A DNA stretch of 64,000 bases from Thermoguttaceae bacterium. GTDB taxonomy: Bacteria; Planctomycetota; Planctomycetia; Pirellulales; Thermoguttaceae. The position numbers and the translations under genes are program-made. Under the pieces are notes generated by a model that ran no database searches, had not been told where the DNA came from, and saw nothing but the letters and a program-made list of their open reading frames with translations. The DNA lies in contig JAGBDN010000099.1 of NCBI GenBank assembly GCA_017937485.1, positions 1 to 64,000 of the forward strand, read 5' to 3'. Shown in pieces: positions 1-8,270 of the stretch. Within the stretch, counting starts at the first letter, position 1; the number at the start of each line of letters is the position of its first letter.

Positions 1-46
1 AGGCGCCGCCTCCAAACAGCAAACAAAGTAACGGGAGCGAACGACG

Positions 47-343
47 ATGGGGATTTATCCGGAAACAAACGCTTTGGCGGCGGCGCTGTGGGAACGTATC
101 GACCGAACTTCGCGTCAGTCGGTTTGTCCGTGCGACGACCTGATCGAGTTGATACCGGATTTCGATCCGACGCCGGTTTCGAGTTTGATGTTTGAGAGTT
201 GCGGACGAGGGAGCGCGGCCGTAGGGCCCGCGGGCTACGTCCTCGCGGGCCGCTGCGCGACCGAGGGCGCCCGGGAGTCGCTCGCCGCCGCGTCGGGCCC
301 TCGCTCGCTAGCAGGGTTAAAACGCCTATTTTCAACGGTTTAG
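47..343 (+). CDS. Short hypothetical ORF at the left edge
   Basis: I do not recognise this 98-residue frame. A purine-rich GGGAG lies about a dozen bases before the ATG. The first 50 residues have ordinary composition with a CPC motif and an acidic stretch. The second half is translated from a GC-extreme segment with a strong hairpin and looks non-protein-like. The real gene may be a fragment whose 3' part was replaced by an inserted GC-rich element. It lies outside the left recombinase, so it may belong to the chromosomal flank. Confidence 0.25.
   Translation: MGIYPETNALAAALWERIDRTSRQSVCPCDDLIELIPDFDPTPVSSLMFESCGRGSAAVGPAGYVLAGRCATEGARESLAAASGPRSLAGLKRLFSTV
200..310. repeat. GC-extreme segment with perfect 8-bp inverted repeat
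   Basis: This stretch is visibly richer in GC than anything nearby. It holds GGCCCGCG at 225-232 and its exact reverse complement CGCGGGCC at 244-251 (11-nt loop), followed by further GC-rich blocks. It ends abruptly where AT-richer sequence resumes near 311. It could be a small palindromic (REP or MITE-like) insertion, but I see no terminal repeats or target duplication. Confidence 0.35.
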
Positions 344-410
344 CCGCAAGTCGTTTAGCGTCTTGACTTGCGGATTAAATTATTGCGGTTAAAGCGTTTG
401 CGTCGCGTTA

Positions 411-460
411 ATCGTTCCGGTCGGTTCCGATAGATTTCGGTTGATTCCGGTAGGTTCCGC
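411..460 (-). repeat. Four helically phased decamers downstream of the left recombinase
   Basis: Read on the minus strand, four consecutive 10-base units have the form YCGGAAYnnn or a one-base variant (CCGGAATCAA, CCGAAATCTA, TCGGAACCGA, CCGGAACGAT). They begin about 170 bases beyond the stop of the recombinase at 627-1481. A matching array lies beyond the right-hand recombinase at 21,965-22,004 in opposite orientation. A 10-bp phase puts every unit on the same face of the helix, as expected for protein binding. A role as recombinase arm or attachment site is inference. Confidence 0.5.
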
Positions 461-626
461 AACTGCTTTTGCAACCACATCGATTTGAAGTCGGGGTTCC
501 GAAACGGCGGATTCCCTTTAACCCCGTCGGGGTTCCTGCGTCGGGAATCTTGACGACGCCGAGTCGTTTTAACGGCAAAACTACATCGCGCCATACGTTG
601 TTTCTTGTCGTTAAAACTATACGGCG

Positions 627-1481
627 TCATACGTCGCCCTTGATCGCCTTTTTGAAGTCCGATTCCAGCAAATGCAAGTAATGGTTCTGCGCCGTGCGAG
701 CCGAATGTCCAATCCACGCCGACTCCGCAAGCTCGCCGAACTCGCGGTAAATCTCGTTCGCGCGGCTCGACCTCAGATTCTGAATCAGCCGTTCCCAAAG
801 CGGGACGCCCGCCTTCATTATCATTTGACGGATTGCGCTGTACGTCGAGTTTGACGTGTATCTCGTCACGATTAACCCGGTCGACTTGACGCCTTTCTGA
901 GAACGAAGCGTTTCAAGTTGTCGCCTAAGCTCGGTAAACAACGGGATGACGCGTCGGTCTTTCCCGCTCTTCGCCGTCTTGGGCGAGCGCACGGTGAAAC
1001 GCTCCCCTTCCCAATCGACGTCTTCCCATCGCGCTTCGAACGCTTCCGAAAAGCGCAGCCCGCCGATTCGATAAAGGGCGAACAAAGCGCGAAGTTCCGC
1101 GGCGTCGCAAGATGTTACGACCCGTCGATAAACGTCCACCGGAACGAAATGCTCCTTCGACTTGTTGATAAACGAGCCTTTCGGAACTTGCGCAAACGGG
1201 TTCTTTGCAACGAGTTCCATCGTCATGCCCCACGAATAAACACGCGCCATTGCCTTCAAGATTCCCGTTCGAGTCGGCGGCGAAACCGTCTTTTCCAGCT
1301 TCGTCTTCAAACGCGTCGCGTCGGCGACGGACAGCCGGTCGGCGAGAATCGAGAAGTCCATATGAAGCGCCGCCTGCCGGAATTTGAGCCTCTTGCCTCG
1401 AAGCGTCGACGCTTTCAACGACGGCGCTTCCGCCTCCAAGTAAAGGTCGATCAACTCGGCCAACGTCAACGGTTTAGACAC
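627..1481 (-). CDS. Tyrosine recombinase, left end of island
   Basis: This 284-residue phage-type integrase would cut and rejoin DNA through a covalent tyrosine intermediate. Residues 1-90 form the SAM-like core-binding domain. The catalytic domain follows, with Arg in GGLRFSEAFEARW, Lys in RSPKT, Arg in NLRSSRANE, His in WIGH and the nucleophile Tyr in NHYLHLL. The start used is GTG. The same frame stays open 26 codons upstream to a TAA at 1560-1562, and those codons (ending RLGRAGLIA) resemble the right-hand copy but contain no ATG, GTG or TTG. This copy therefore seems to have lost the usual N-terminal arm domain, cut off by the divergent gene at 1577. Catalytic residues are complete, so activity is possible. 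Confidence in the family is high; in the start, moderate. Confidence 0.85.
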   Translation of the reverse strand: MSKPLTLAELIDLYLEAEAPSLKASTLRGKRLKFRQAALHMDFSILADRLSVADATRLKTKLEKTVSPPTRTGILKAMARVYSWGMTMELVAKNPFAQVPKGSFINKSKEHFVPVDVYRRVVTSCDAAELRALFALYRIGGLRFSEAFEARWEDVDWEGERFTVRSPKTAKSGKDRRVIPLFTELRRQLETLRSQKGVKSTGLIVTRYTSNSTYSAIRQMIMKAGVPLWERLIQNLRSSRANEIYREFGELAESAWIGHSARTAQNHYLHLLESDFKKAIKGDV

Positions 1482-1576
1482 GGCGATTAAACCGGCGCGA
1501 CCGAGCCGTTGGCGAAGTTCTTCGTCGAGGTTTTCGACCCAATTGTTACAATGCGAGCGTTAGGAGGAACCGCAAA

Positions 1577-2293
1577 ATGAAAAACGCTTGCAATTATCAA
1601 AACGTCAACCGAGGTCGGCGGGTCGCCGCGTGGATTTGGAACGTCGTCTCGGCGCGACCCGACGGCTTGGAACGCGGACGCAAAACGAGCGTCAATCCCG
1701 CCGCGCTTTACCGTCGAGCCGCCGACTTGGGACTCGACTCCGGCTTTATCAACCGAACCGCTCGACATTACTTTCCCGACCTAGACCTCCGCGCCAACGT
1801 CTGGAAGATTCCCCGCCGCCCTGAGTTTCGTCTTTTCGAAAAGGAGGCGGACGGCGAACTCGGACGCGCCTTCAACAATTGGGCGTATTTTCTGTTTGTC
1901 AAAGAAGGACGCGTTCCCGTTTCGGTTTTCAAAGATTACGCGAAGCAAATCGGCGTCGACTTCCGAACGCTTCGTCAAACGGCGCGAGCGTTGCGCCTCG
2001 ACACGATCCAAGGCGACGACGGCAAGTATTATTGGGTAAGACGGGACAAGTTCGCGTTCTCGGACGTCGTCGGAATCGTCGCCGGAAAGCTGTACGAAAG
2101 ATACTTTGAAAACAACCCGAACAAATTTTTATTCACGCCGCCCAAAATCGTTAGAATCGAGGAACTGCCGGACGTCCCGTCGACGCGGTTGATCGTCGAC
2201 GCGGCGCTAAACCGCCTCCTCGCCGAAGGCTTGGCGAAGACGCATATCTTTTTCGACGCGACCGCCAACGAAGACCGCGAAGGATTTTATTAA
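1577..2293 (+). CDS. Putative winged-helix DNA-binding protein divergent from the integrase
   Basis: The protein has 238 residues and no confident family. A strong AGGAGG at 1563-1568 sits about 8 bases before the ATG. Residues about 110-155 (GRVPVSVFKDYAKQIGVDF, then RTLRQTARAL and a basic DGKYYWVRR wing) resemble the helix-turn-helix and wing found at the ends of mobile-element primase and AAA proteins, so DNA binding is likely. It is transcribed divergently from the left recombinase with fewer than 100 bases between them, as expected for an excision or regulatory factor. That role is inference. The last eleven codons and the stop lie inside the first unit of a 37-bp tandem array that continues downstream. 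Confidence 0.55.
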   Translation: MKNACNYQNVNRGRRVAAWIWNVVSARPDGLERGRKTSVNPAALYRRAADLGLDSGFINRTARHYFPDLDLRANVWKIPRRPEFRLFEKEADGELGRAFNNWAYFLFVKEGRVPVSVFKDYAKQIGVDFRTLRQTARALRLDTIQGDDGKYYWVRRDKFAFSDVVGIVAGKLYERYFENNPNKFLFTPPKIVRIEELPDVPSTRLIVDAALNRLLAEGLAKTHIFFDATANEDREGFY

Positions 2294-2479
2294 CGCGAAC
2301 GCCAACGAAGACCGCGAAGGATGTTATTGACGCGAACGCCAACGAAAACCGCGAAGGATTTTATTGACGCGACCGCCAACGAAGACCGCGAAGGATTTTA
2401 TTAACGCGAACGCCAACAAAGACCGCAAAGGATGTTATTGACGCGAACGTCGGCAAAGACCGCGAAGGATTTTATTGAG
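2258..2479 (+). repeat. 37-bp tandem repeat, six units, starting inside the preceding gene
   Basis: Units begin at 2258, 2295, 2332, 2369, 2406 and 2443 with no spacers. The consensus starts GCGAACGCCAACGAAGACCG and ends with AAGGATTTTATTGAC. Unit one encodes the C-terminus ATANEDREGFY and the stop of the 1577 gene; the other five are nearly exact copies lying beyond that stop. Because 37 is not a multiple of three, the copies cannot extend the same reading frame. Each unit carries AAGGA, which could act as a ribosome binding site; the last one is 10 bases upstream of an ATG at 2480. Confidence 0.9.
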
Positions 2480-2725
2480 ATGAAAAAACAAGAAACGCCC
2501 GCCCAACCGAAAGTCGTCCCCGACGCCGTCGCCGACGTCTTCCCGCGTCCAATTGGAAGCGACGCGCCATCGAATGCGAACGAGCGCGGAACGACGCTTT
2601 TCACCGCGTTCGCTCGGAACCGACGCCCCGCGCAACCGAAAGCGGACGGGCGCGAAGCGGCGCTTTTCCCGACGATGAAACGCGCTTACCTTTTTCGCCG
2701 CGTCGCCCTATCGCCGCCCAATTAA
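2480..2725 (+). CDS. Small hypothetical ORF after the 37-bp array
   Basis: This 81-residue frame begins MKKQETPAQPK exactly where the 37-bp array ends, using the AAGGA of the last unit as a plausible ribosome binding site. It is rich in Pro, Ala and Arg, with two similar segments (ERGTTLFTAFARNRRPAQPK and DGREAALFPTMKRAYLFRR), suggesting an internal duplication. I recognise no domain. It could be translated, or be a chance frame in a GC-rich region. Confidence 0.3.
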   Translation: MKKQETPAQPKVVPDAVADVFPRPIGSDAPSNANERGTTLFTAFARNRRPAQPKADGREAALFPTMKRAYLFRRVALSPPN

Positions 2726-3107
2726 CCTGGTTTCTCGCTCGATTAAATCTTGCGCGCCTCGAATGGCGGTCGACCGCCCCCGAAATATTAAAGCAGAACC
2801 AAGCGAAATTGCCGCTCCACCAACGAAGGCGAAAGTATTAAAGCGGCGTTAACCGAAATTATCGTGCGCCCAACAACGATGAAACGTTGTCGACCACGTT
2901 CGCCGCTCGCCTTGACGCCGTCGCGGCGAAGCGTTGAAAAGTCGGAGATTTTCAGTCGACAGTTATTTCGACGTTGCGATCAAAACGAGCGATAAACGCG
3001 TTTATCCTCGCGACACGAGGGCCCAACGCTATCTTCTTTTCGCTCCGATTAAACCGTCCGTTATTTATATTAATAGCGAGGGAGTATTGCAAGCCCTAAA
3101 CTTTTTA
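2726..3107. other. Non-coding gap between element module and RloC
   Basis: There is no convincing gene. Two imperfect copies of an ATTAAAGC...AACCGAAATTR pattern occur around 2,785 and 2,838. Composition becomes AT-rich towards 3,100, marking the boundary with the foreign-looking RloC gene. I see no clear terminator hairpin. Confidence 0.5.
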
Positions 3108-5441
3108 TCATATGTTCCCCTTAATTGCGGCTTCAAGAGCGGCGTATTGTTCAGGATGTTTGTCTTTAATTCCTTGAAGAATTAATTCGGCAACTTGTGG
3201 AATTTCAGCGTAAATCGGCGCAGACAGTCCGCTTTCAAAATTTCGTATATGCGAACGTTCGTTCCAAACGCATTGGCCCCAATAAGAAGCGACTAAATTA
3301 CCAAACAGTTCTTCGACCAATAACGTTGTTTTCTCCTTATTAGAATAATTAGGACGCCAATAAAACAGGTAAATTTCGATGAATTTTCTTGCGTTATTGC
3401 CAAAGTTGTAAAAGCTTTCATAATTATTATCATTTGGCGTATTCTTTGCGCAAATATAAATCTGTTTAAATAAATAGATAAATTCGGTATGCTGAGTCAT
3501 ATATTGCGGTAACGTACGTATTGACGAGGAATTTCCGATTCTTTCAACAAGATATTTATTAGTTTTTCCTAATTGATGTAAATATTTTAAAAATTCGAGA
3601 TTATGCGTTGAAATAAAAAGTTGCTTACAACGTTCGTTAGCGACAATTTCCGACGCTATTAAGCTGTAGATAAAAAATATATGGTTGTTGTCAAGGCTTG
3701 AAATTGGGTCGTCGATCCAGACAATCGGTTGAACCGACGTTGTCTCGACGTCGCGTAGTTTGGCTAGAAAATAGCAAAACGCGATTAAACTACATTCGCC
3801 TTCGCTAAGGTTATACGCTTTTTCTGAATCCCGCCTGACTTCGAAACGAATTGCCCTTTCGTTAGAATCCAAATGTTCGACGGCCTGAAGAAAAAGTCCG
3901 CTTACTTTTTGCAAATATTCGTTTACTAGGGCCGCGCCTCTGGTTTCGTCGTTAAGAGAACGTTTAAGTCGTTCGCTTTCTTGTTCTTTGGCGTCGATTT
4001 CCTTCTGAAGCGCGCCTTGCGCCGCTGCTGCTTGTTTTTGTTCTTCCGTTAATTTTTTAAGCTCGTCAATCAAGTAAGGATAAGGCGATTGCGTGGCAAG
4101 CTCCCAAACGCGACGATACAGAAGCGCTTTTTTCGCTTCGTTCTGCCTTGCGTTCAACTCTTTTCCGTATTGATTAGAGCGTCGAATCACTGAGTTTAAG
4201 TCCTTCAAAACTTTAACGACTCCGTCGCGATAATTGTCAGGACTTTTGAAGGTTATCGGCGCCGCGATATTTTCTTGACGTTTTTTTAGCGTTTCACACA
4301 AAACGTCGATTTGCTCGATAAATTTATCGCGACGTTCGATATACGACGTCTCTAATTCTGCGACTTCCGTTTGAAATTCGCGGTAAAATAAATTCTTATT
4401 GAAACCGTCAAACGCAAGAAGCTCCATTTTAATGCGCGTTAATTTGTCCAACCAATCGCGGATGTTGTTTTTTAATTTCTCGGAAGCGTCGTCAAAATGC
4501 GCCAGTAACTTAATCAAACGCGTTTCTGTAATCTCTGCTCCGCAAAACGCGCATCTTTTCTTCCGTTGGTGCAATTTTAGGCCTTGCTCGACCCAAGAGT
4601 TTAGTTCGGAGTTTTCTAACAACTCAAGAATTTTGTTTGCGTCGCTAATTCTAGTTTCGACGATTTCCTCGACCTTGGCGTTTATTTCCTTAAAGTCGGG
4701 ACAGAGCGTTTCGACTTCGTGTTCAGTAAGCGCGTCTTTCGGCGTTTCGTGAAGTCTCGCTTCATAATTTCGTTTTTCTTGTTCTGTAATCGCCGTATAA
4801 TCGTCGCTTAATACATAGTCAAGATCGTTTTTCAGTTTTCCGATGTGATAATTTTGATTGCCGTAAACGTTAGGTTGGTTTCTAATAGAAGTTTCCCCTT
4901 CGGTGGCAACGCTTTTTAGCAGACCTTCCAACTCCTTGGCTTTTTGGGCGCGCTGTTCAGTGATTTGCGCTAAACTTTCTCGATTTTCTCGTAACTTCCG
5001 ATAAAGTCCCGTTTCTTGTTCCGCTTCACGACTTCCGAGCGCGTCTTGAAGCATACGTAGCTGAGTTTCAATTTGTAAATTTTTCTCACCAAGTACCGCG
5101 AAAGGCGCTATTTCTCCGTCGTCGCGACTGGTATCGCTCAAAAAACTCAAATTGTCGCGCACAAAATCCTCGTTAAAGACGCGAATAACTTCGCTATGTC
5201 CAAGCAAATCGTTCGGCAAACTTTGACAACCGTTATTCCATTCAATTACAAAATCGGGAATATTCCACTTTTTAGGTAATTCTCCGGTTTCCAACGCGCG
5301 AATGAGGCGCGACAACGTCGTTTTTCCCGAATAGTTGCGACCATAAAGAAGGTTGATTTTTTTAAAGTCGTTAAGACTAGCGTTCCATATAAAATTTTGA
5401 AAAACAGCTACGGAATCAATGCGGCTAAACTTTTTGATCAT
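3108..5441 (-). CDS. rloC: RloC/PrrC-type anticodon nuclease (COG4694 family ATPase)
   Basis: The 777-residue protein combines an SMC/ABC-like ATPase with a C-terminal tRNase. Visible are Walker A (GRNYSGKTTL, about residue 35), long charged coiled-coil stretches, a CAFC zinc-hook-like CxxC near 298, the ABC signature LSEGE near 543, Walker B IVWIDDPISSLD near 570, and the H-loop STHN. Near 684-730 there is an RxxxE in NARKFIEIYL followed by a His in ERSHIRNF, the arrangement of the PrrC/RloC catalytic Arg-Glu-His. Known members cleave or excise the wobble nucleotide of tRNA in response to phage or DNA damage. The gene is divergent from the type I restriction operon, a typical association. 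It is clearly more AT-rich than its neighbours, with TTA and AAA codons common, suggesting transfer. An AAGGA precedes the ATG by 9 bases. Confidence 0.85.
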   Translation of the reverse strand: MIKKFSRIDSVAVFQNFIWNASLNDFKKINLLYGRNYSGKTTLSRLIRALETGELPKKWNIPDFVIEWNNGCQSLPNDLLGHSEVIRVFNEDFVRDNLSFLSDTSRDDGEIAPFAVLGEKNLQIETQLRMLQDALGSREAEQETGLYRKLRENRESLAQITEQRAQKAKELEGLLKSVATEGETSIRNQPNVYGNQNYHIGKLKNDLDYVLSDDYTAITEQEKRNYEARLHETPKDALTEHEVETLCPDFKEINAKVEEIVETRISDANKILELLENSELNSWVEQGLKLHQRKKRCAFCGAEITETRLIKLLAHFDDASEKLKNNIRDWLDKLTRIKMELLAFDGFNKNLFYREFQTEVAELETSYIERRDKFIEQIDVLCETLKKRQENIAAPITFKSPDNYRDGVVKVLKDLNSVIRRSNQYGKELNARQNEAKKALLYRRVWELATQSPYPYLIDELKKLTEEQKQAAAAQGALQKEIDAKEQESERLKRSLNDETRGAALVNEYLQKVSGLFLQAVEHLDSNERAIRFEVRRDSEKAYNLSEGECSLIAFCYFLAKLRDVETTSVQPIVWIDDPISSLDNNHIFFIYSLIASEIVANERCKQLFISTHNLEFLKYLHQLGKTNKYLVERIGNSSSIRTLPQYMTQHTEFIYLFKQIYICAKNTPNDNNYESFYNFGNNARKFIEIYLFYWRPNYSNKEKTTLLVEELFGNLVASYWGQCVWNERSHIRNFESGLSAPIYAEIPQVAELILQGIKDKHPEQYAALEAAIKGNI

Positions 5442-5805
5442 CGCTTCATCATCCTTGAGTTATAGACAACAAAAAGGTTGAGTTAAAAATATTTATACTA
5501 ACGATTAAAATGGTTAAATTGTTACTTTTCAATAATGTTCAAAAACCTTTTTAGTACAACAAACTTGCAGTCAATTCACCTTTGTCGTTGGTCTCTTGCG
5601 TGTTCGTAAGTCTTTTGATTTTTATGTCTCGTATTATAACGTAAAGTTTTCACAATTCAATCCCAAGATTAAACGCGACGCTTAACGCCAGATACCCGCC
5701 AATTCAAAAATTTGAAATAGCGATTACCGTTGCTGTTTTAACGCGTGTAATTATCCATCGCGTCGCTGTTGACGCCGCGATTGCAAGAAGCGGCGCGCGG
5801 GAAAT
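5442..5805. other. AT-rich divergent intergenic region between rloC and hsdR
   Basis: This 360-base AT-rich stretch must hold the rloC promoter on the minus strand. Several AT-rich hexamers such as TATAAA near 5,500 are candidates, but none is paired with a good -35. I see no ORF. The base composition shifts sharply to GC-rich near 5,740, before the hsdR promoter. Confidence 0.45.
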
Positions 5806-5833
5806 TTGACGTCGAAAATTATTCTGGTATAAT
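5806..5833 (+). promoter_or_regulatory. Promoter of the hsd operon
   Basis: TTGACG (5806-5811) is followed after 16 bases by a perfect TATAAT (5828-5833). The predicted start is near 5,840, leaving about 75 bases of leader before the hsdR ATG at 5916. Nothing else downstream competes for it. Confidence 0.7.
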
Positions 5834-5915
5834 TGGACGCAAGGCGTTTCCGGTTTGCGCGAAACGCTCGACTACGGCGACAACGCGTTAAGAATCGGAG
5901 CGGAGCGCGACTAAA

Positions 5916-8270
5916 ATGAGTCGAATACTGTCGAAAAAAGAAATGTCGGAAGAGGATATTAAGCGCTTGTATATTACTCCGGCGCTTGAAAGTCGTTGGC
6001 CCGCCGACAAAATTACGATGGAAACGCAAATCACCGACGGTCGCGTCGTCTTGAAAGGTTCGAAACCGTTTCGCGATAAGCCGAAGCGCGCGGATTACGT
6101 CCTTTATTGGCGGCGCGACTACCCGCTCGCCGTAGTCGAGGCGAAGGACAACACGCATAGCGTTTCGTTCGGTTTGCAACAAGCGATCGAATACGCGACG
6201 ATGATGGACGCGCCCTTTGCGTACAGTTCGAACGGCGACGGTTTCGTCGAACGCGACCTGTTGACCGGCAAAGAACGCAAGTTCGGACTCGACGAGTTCC
6301 CAAGCGAAGCCGAGTTAGTCGAACGTTTTATACGCGGCAAAGGAATAACGCCCGAGTTGGAAAAAGTCGCGAACCAGCCGTATTACGTCGACCAAAAGAC
6401 GCATTCGCCGCGTTATTATCAACGCGTCGCGGTCAACCGAACGCTCGACGCGATCGCGCAAGGTCAAGAGCGAATTTTGCTCGCGATGGCGACCGGCGTC
6501 GGCAAAACTTACACGGCGTTTCAGATCGTTTATCGTTTGCTCAAAAGCGGCTTGAAGAAGAAAATTCTTTACCTCGCCGACCGCAATATTCTCGTCGATC
6601 AGTCGATTCAACAGGACTTCGCGCCGCTCGAAAAAGTCGTTCACAAGATTAACGTCGGCAAGGACGCCAAGGGCGCCCGAAACGCGTTGGCGGCGTATCA
6701 AGTTTACTTCGCGCTCTATCAGCAGTTGATCGGCGACGACGAAACCGAACATTTTCGCGAACTCTTCGCGCCCGATTTCTTCGACTTGATTATCGTCGAC
6801 GAATGCCATCGCGGCTCGGCGAAAGAAGATAGTCGTTGGCGGCGTATTTTGGAGTATTTCAGTCCCGCGACGCAAATCGGCTTGACCGCGACGCCGAAGG
6901 AGACGAAATACGTTTCCAACATTAACTACTTCGGCGAGCCGATTTACGCGTACAGTTTGCGCCAAGGTATCGACGACGGGTTCCTCGCGCCGTTCAAAGT
7001 CGTCAATATTACGACGAACATCGGCGACGAGTGGCGCCCGCTCAAAGGCTGGCGCGACGCGTCCGGCGAGCTTATCGAAGACCGCGTTTACAACAACGCC
7101 GACTACGATTACAACATCGTGATCGAAGACCGCGCCCGCGAAGTCGCCGAGGAGATAACGCGCTACCTCCGTTCGACCGACCGGCTCGCGAAAACGATCG
7201 TCTTTTGCCCGACGGAGGACGCCGCCGAGCGAATGCGTCAAGCGCTAGTTAACGCCAACTCCGATATGGTGCGCGAACACCCCGATTACGTCGTGCGGAT
7301 CACCGGCTCCGACGAATACGGCAAAGGCAAGCTCGACTATTTCATCTCCGTCGCCGAACCGTTTCCGACGATCGCGACGACGTCGAAGCTCTTGACGACC
7401 GGCGTCGACTGCAAAATGACGAAACTTATCGTGTTGGACTCCTGCATTTCGTCGATGACGGAGTTCAAGCAAATCATCGGGCGCGGAACGCGAATCCGCG
7501 AAAAAGACGGCAAAACGCACTTCGTCGTAATGGATTTCCGCAACGTTACGCGCCTCTTCGCCGACCCCGATTGGGACGGGCCGATCGAAATCGACGAAGG
7601 CTTCCAACCCGGGCAAAGCGAAAAAGTCGAACGCGACCCCGAGGAAAGCGGCGACGAACGCGACGAACCGTCGAAGGAAAAGAAAGCGAAACCGATCGTC
7701 GGGCCGGACGGTTGCCGCGTCGAGGTAATCTTTAAAACGGTCTCGATTTACGACGTCGACGGCAAGCTCCTGCGTCAAGAGAGCGTCGTCGACTACGCTC
7801 GGGCCAACTTGCTCGGCGAGTACGCGTCGCTCGACGATTTTATTCAAAAATGGAGCGCGGAAGAGAAAAAGGCGACGCTTCGTCAAATGCTGAGCGAACG
7901 CGGCGTCGACCTCGAAGCGCTCAAAGCGGAACAAGGTTTGGCGGAAGCGGACGATTTCGATTTCGTCTGCCATTTGGCGTTCGGACGCAAACCGGCGACG
8001 CGTCGAGAACGGGCCGCGAAAGCGCGTCGACGCGACGTCTTCGCCAAATACGGCGACGAAGCGCGAGCCGTTTTGGACGCGCTCCTCGAAAAGTACGCCC
8101 GCGACGGGATTTACGAAATCGAAAACATCGACGTGTTGAAATTGGAACCGTTTGTCAGAATGGGCAAGCCGAAAACGATCGTCGGCTTCTTCGGCGGAAA
8201 GGCCGAGTATCTGCAAGCGGTGAAAGAACTTGAACAAGCGATCTACGCCGACGAGGAGGCGGCGTTATAA
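5916..8270 (+). CDS. hsdR: Type I restriction enzyme, endonuclease/translocase subunit HsdR
   Basis: The 784-residue motor subunit translocates DNA and cuts it when the HsdS target is unmethylated. The N-terminal PD-(D/E)xK nuclease is visible as RADYVLYW...LAVVEAKD (about residues 58-80). The superfamily 2 helicase core follows: Walker A LLAMATGVGKTY (about 193), DECH in IIVDECHRGS, motif III GLTATPKE, and motif VI QIIGRGTRIRE. Length and the C-terminal layout match the EcoEI-type (PF08463) subgroup rather than the longer EcoR124 type. The last base of its TAA is the first base of the hsdM ATG (TAATG), so translation is probably coupled. Confidence 0.95.
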   Translation: MSRILSKKEMSEEDIKRLYITPALESRWPADKITMETQITDGRVVLKGSKPFRDKPKRADYVLYWRRDYPLAVVEAKDNTHSVSFGLQQAIEYATMMDAPFAYSSNGDGFVERDLLTGKERKFGLDEFPSEAELVERFIRGKGITPELEKVANQPYYVDQKTHSPRYYQRVAVNRTLDAIAQGQERILLAMATGVGKTYTAFQIVYRLLKSGLKKKILYLADRNILVDQSIQQDFAPLEKVVHKINVGKDAKGARNALAAYQVYFALYQQLIGDDETEHFRELFAPDFFDLIIVDECHRGSAKEDSRWRRILEYFSPATQIGLTATPKETKYVSNINYFGEPIYAYSLRQGIDDGFLAPFKVVNITTNIGDEWRPLKGWRDASGELIEDRVYNNADYDYNIVIEDRAREVAEEITRYLRSTDRLAKTIVFCPTEDAAERMRQALVNANSDMVREHPDYVVRITGSDEYGKGKLDYFISVAEPFPTIATTSKLLTTGVDCKMTKLIVLDSCISSMTEFKQIIGRGTRIREKDGKTHFVVMDFRNVTRLFADPDWDGPIEIDEGFQPGQSEKVERDPEESGDERDEPSKEKKAKPIVGPDGCRVEVIFKTVSIYDVDGKLLRQESVVDYARANLLGEYASLDDFIQKWSAEEKKATLRQMLSERGVDLEALKAEQGLAEADDFDFVCHLAFGRKPATRRERAAKARRRDVFAKYGDEARAVLDALLEKYARDGIYEIENIDVLKLEPFVRMGKPKTIVGFFGGKAEYLQAVKELEQAIYADEEAAL

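Noticed and set aside
2258..2479. Possible CRISPR array (37-bp repeats)
   Set aside because: The units are directly adjacent with no spacers and start inside a coding sequence. No cas genes are visible.
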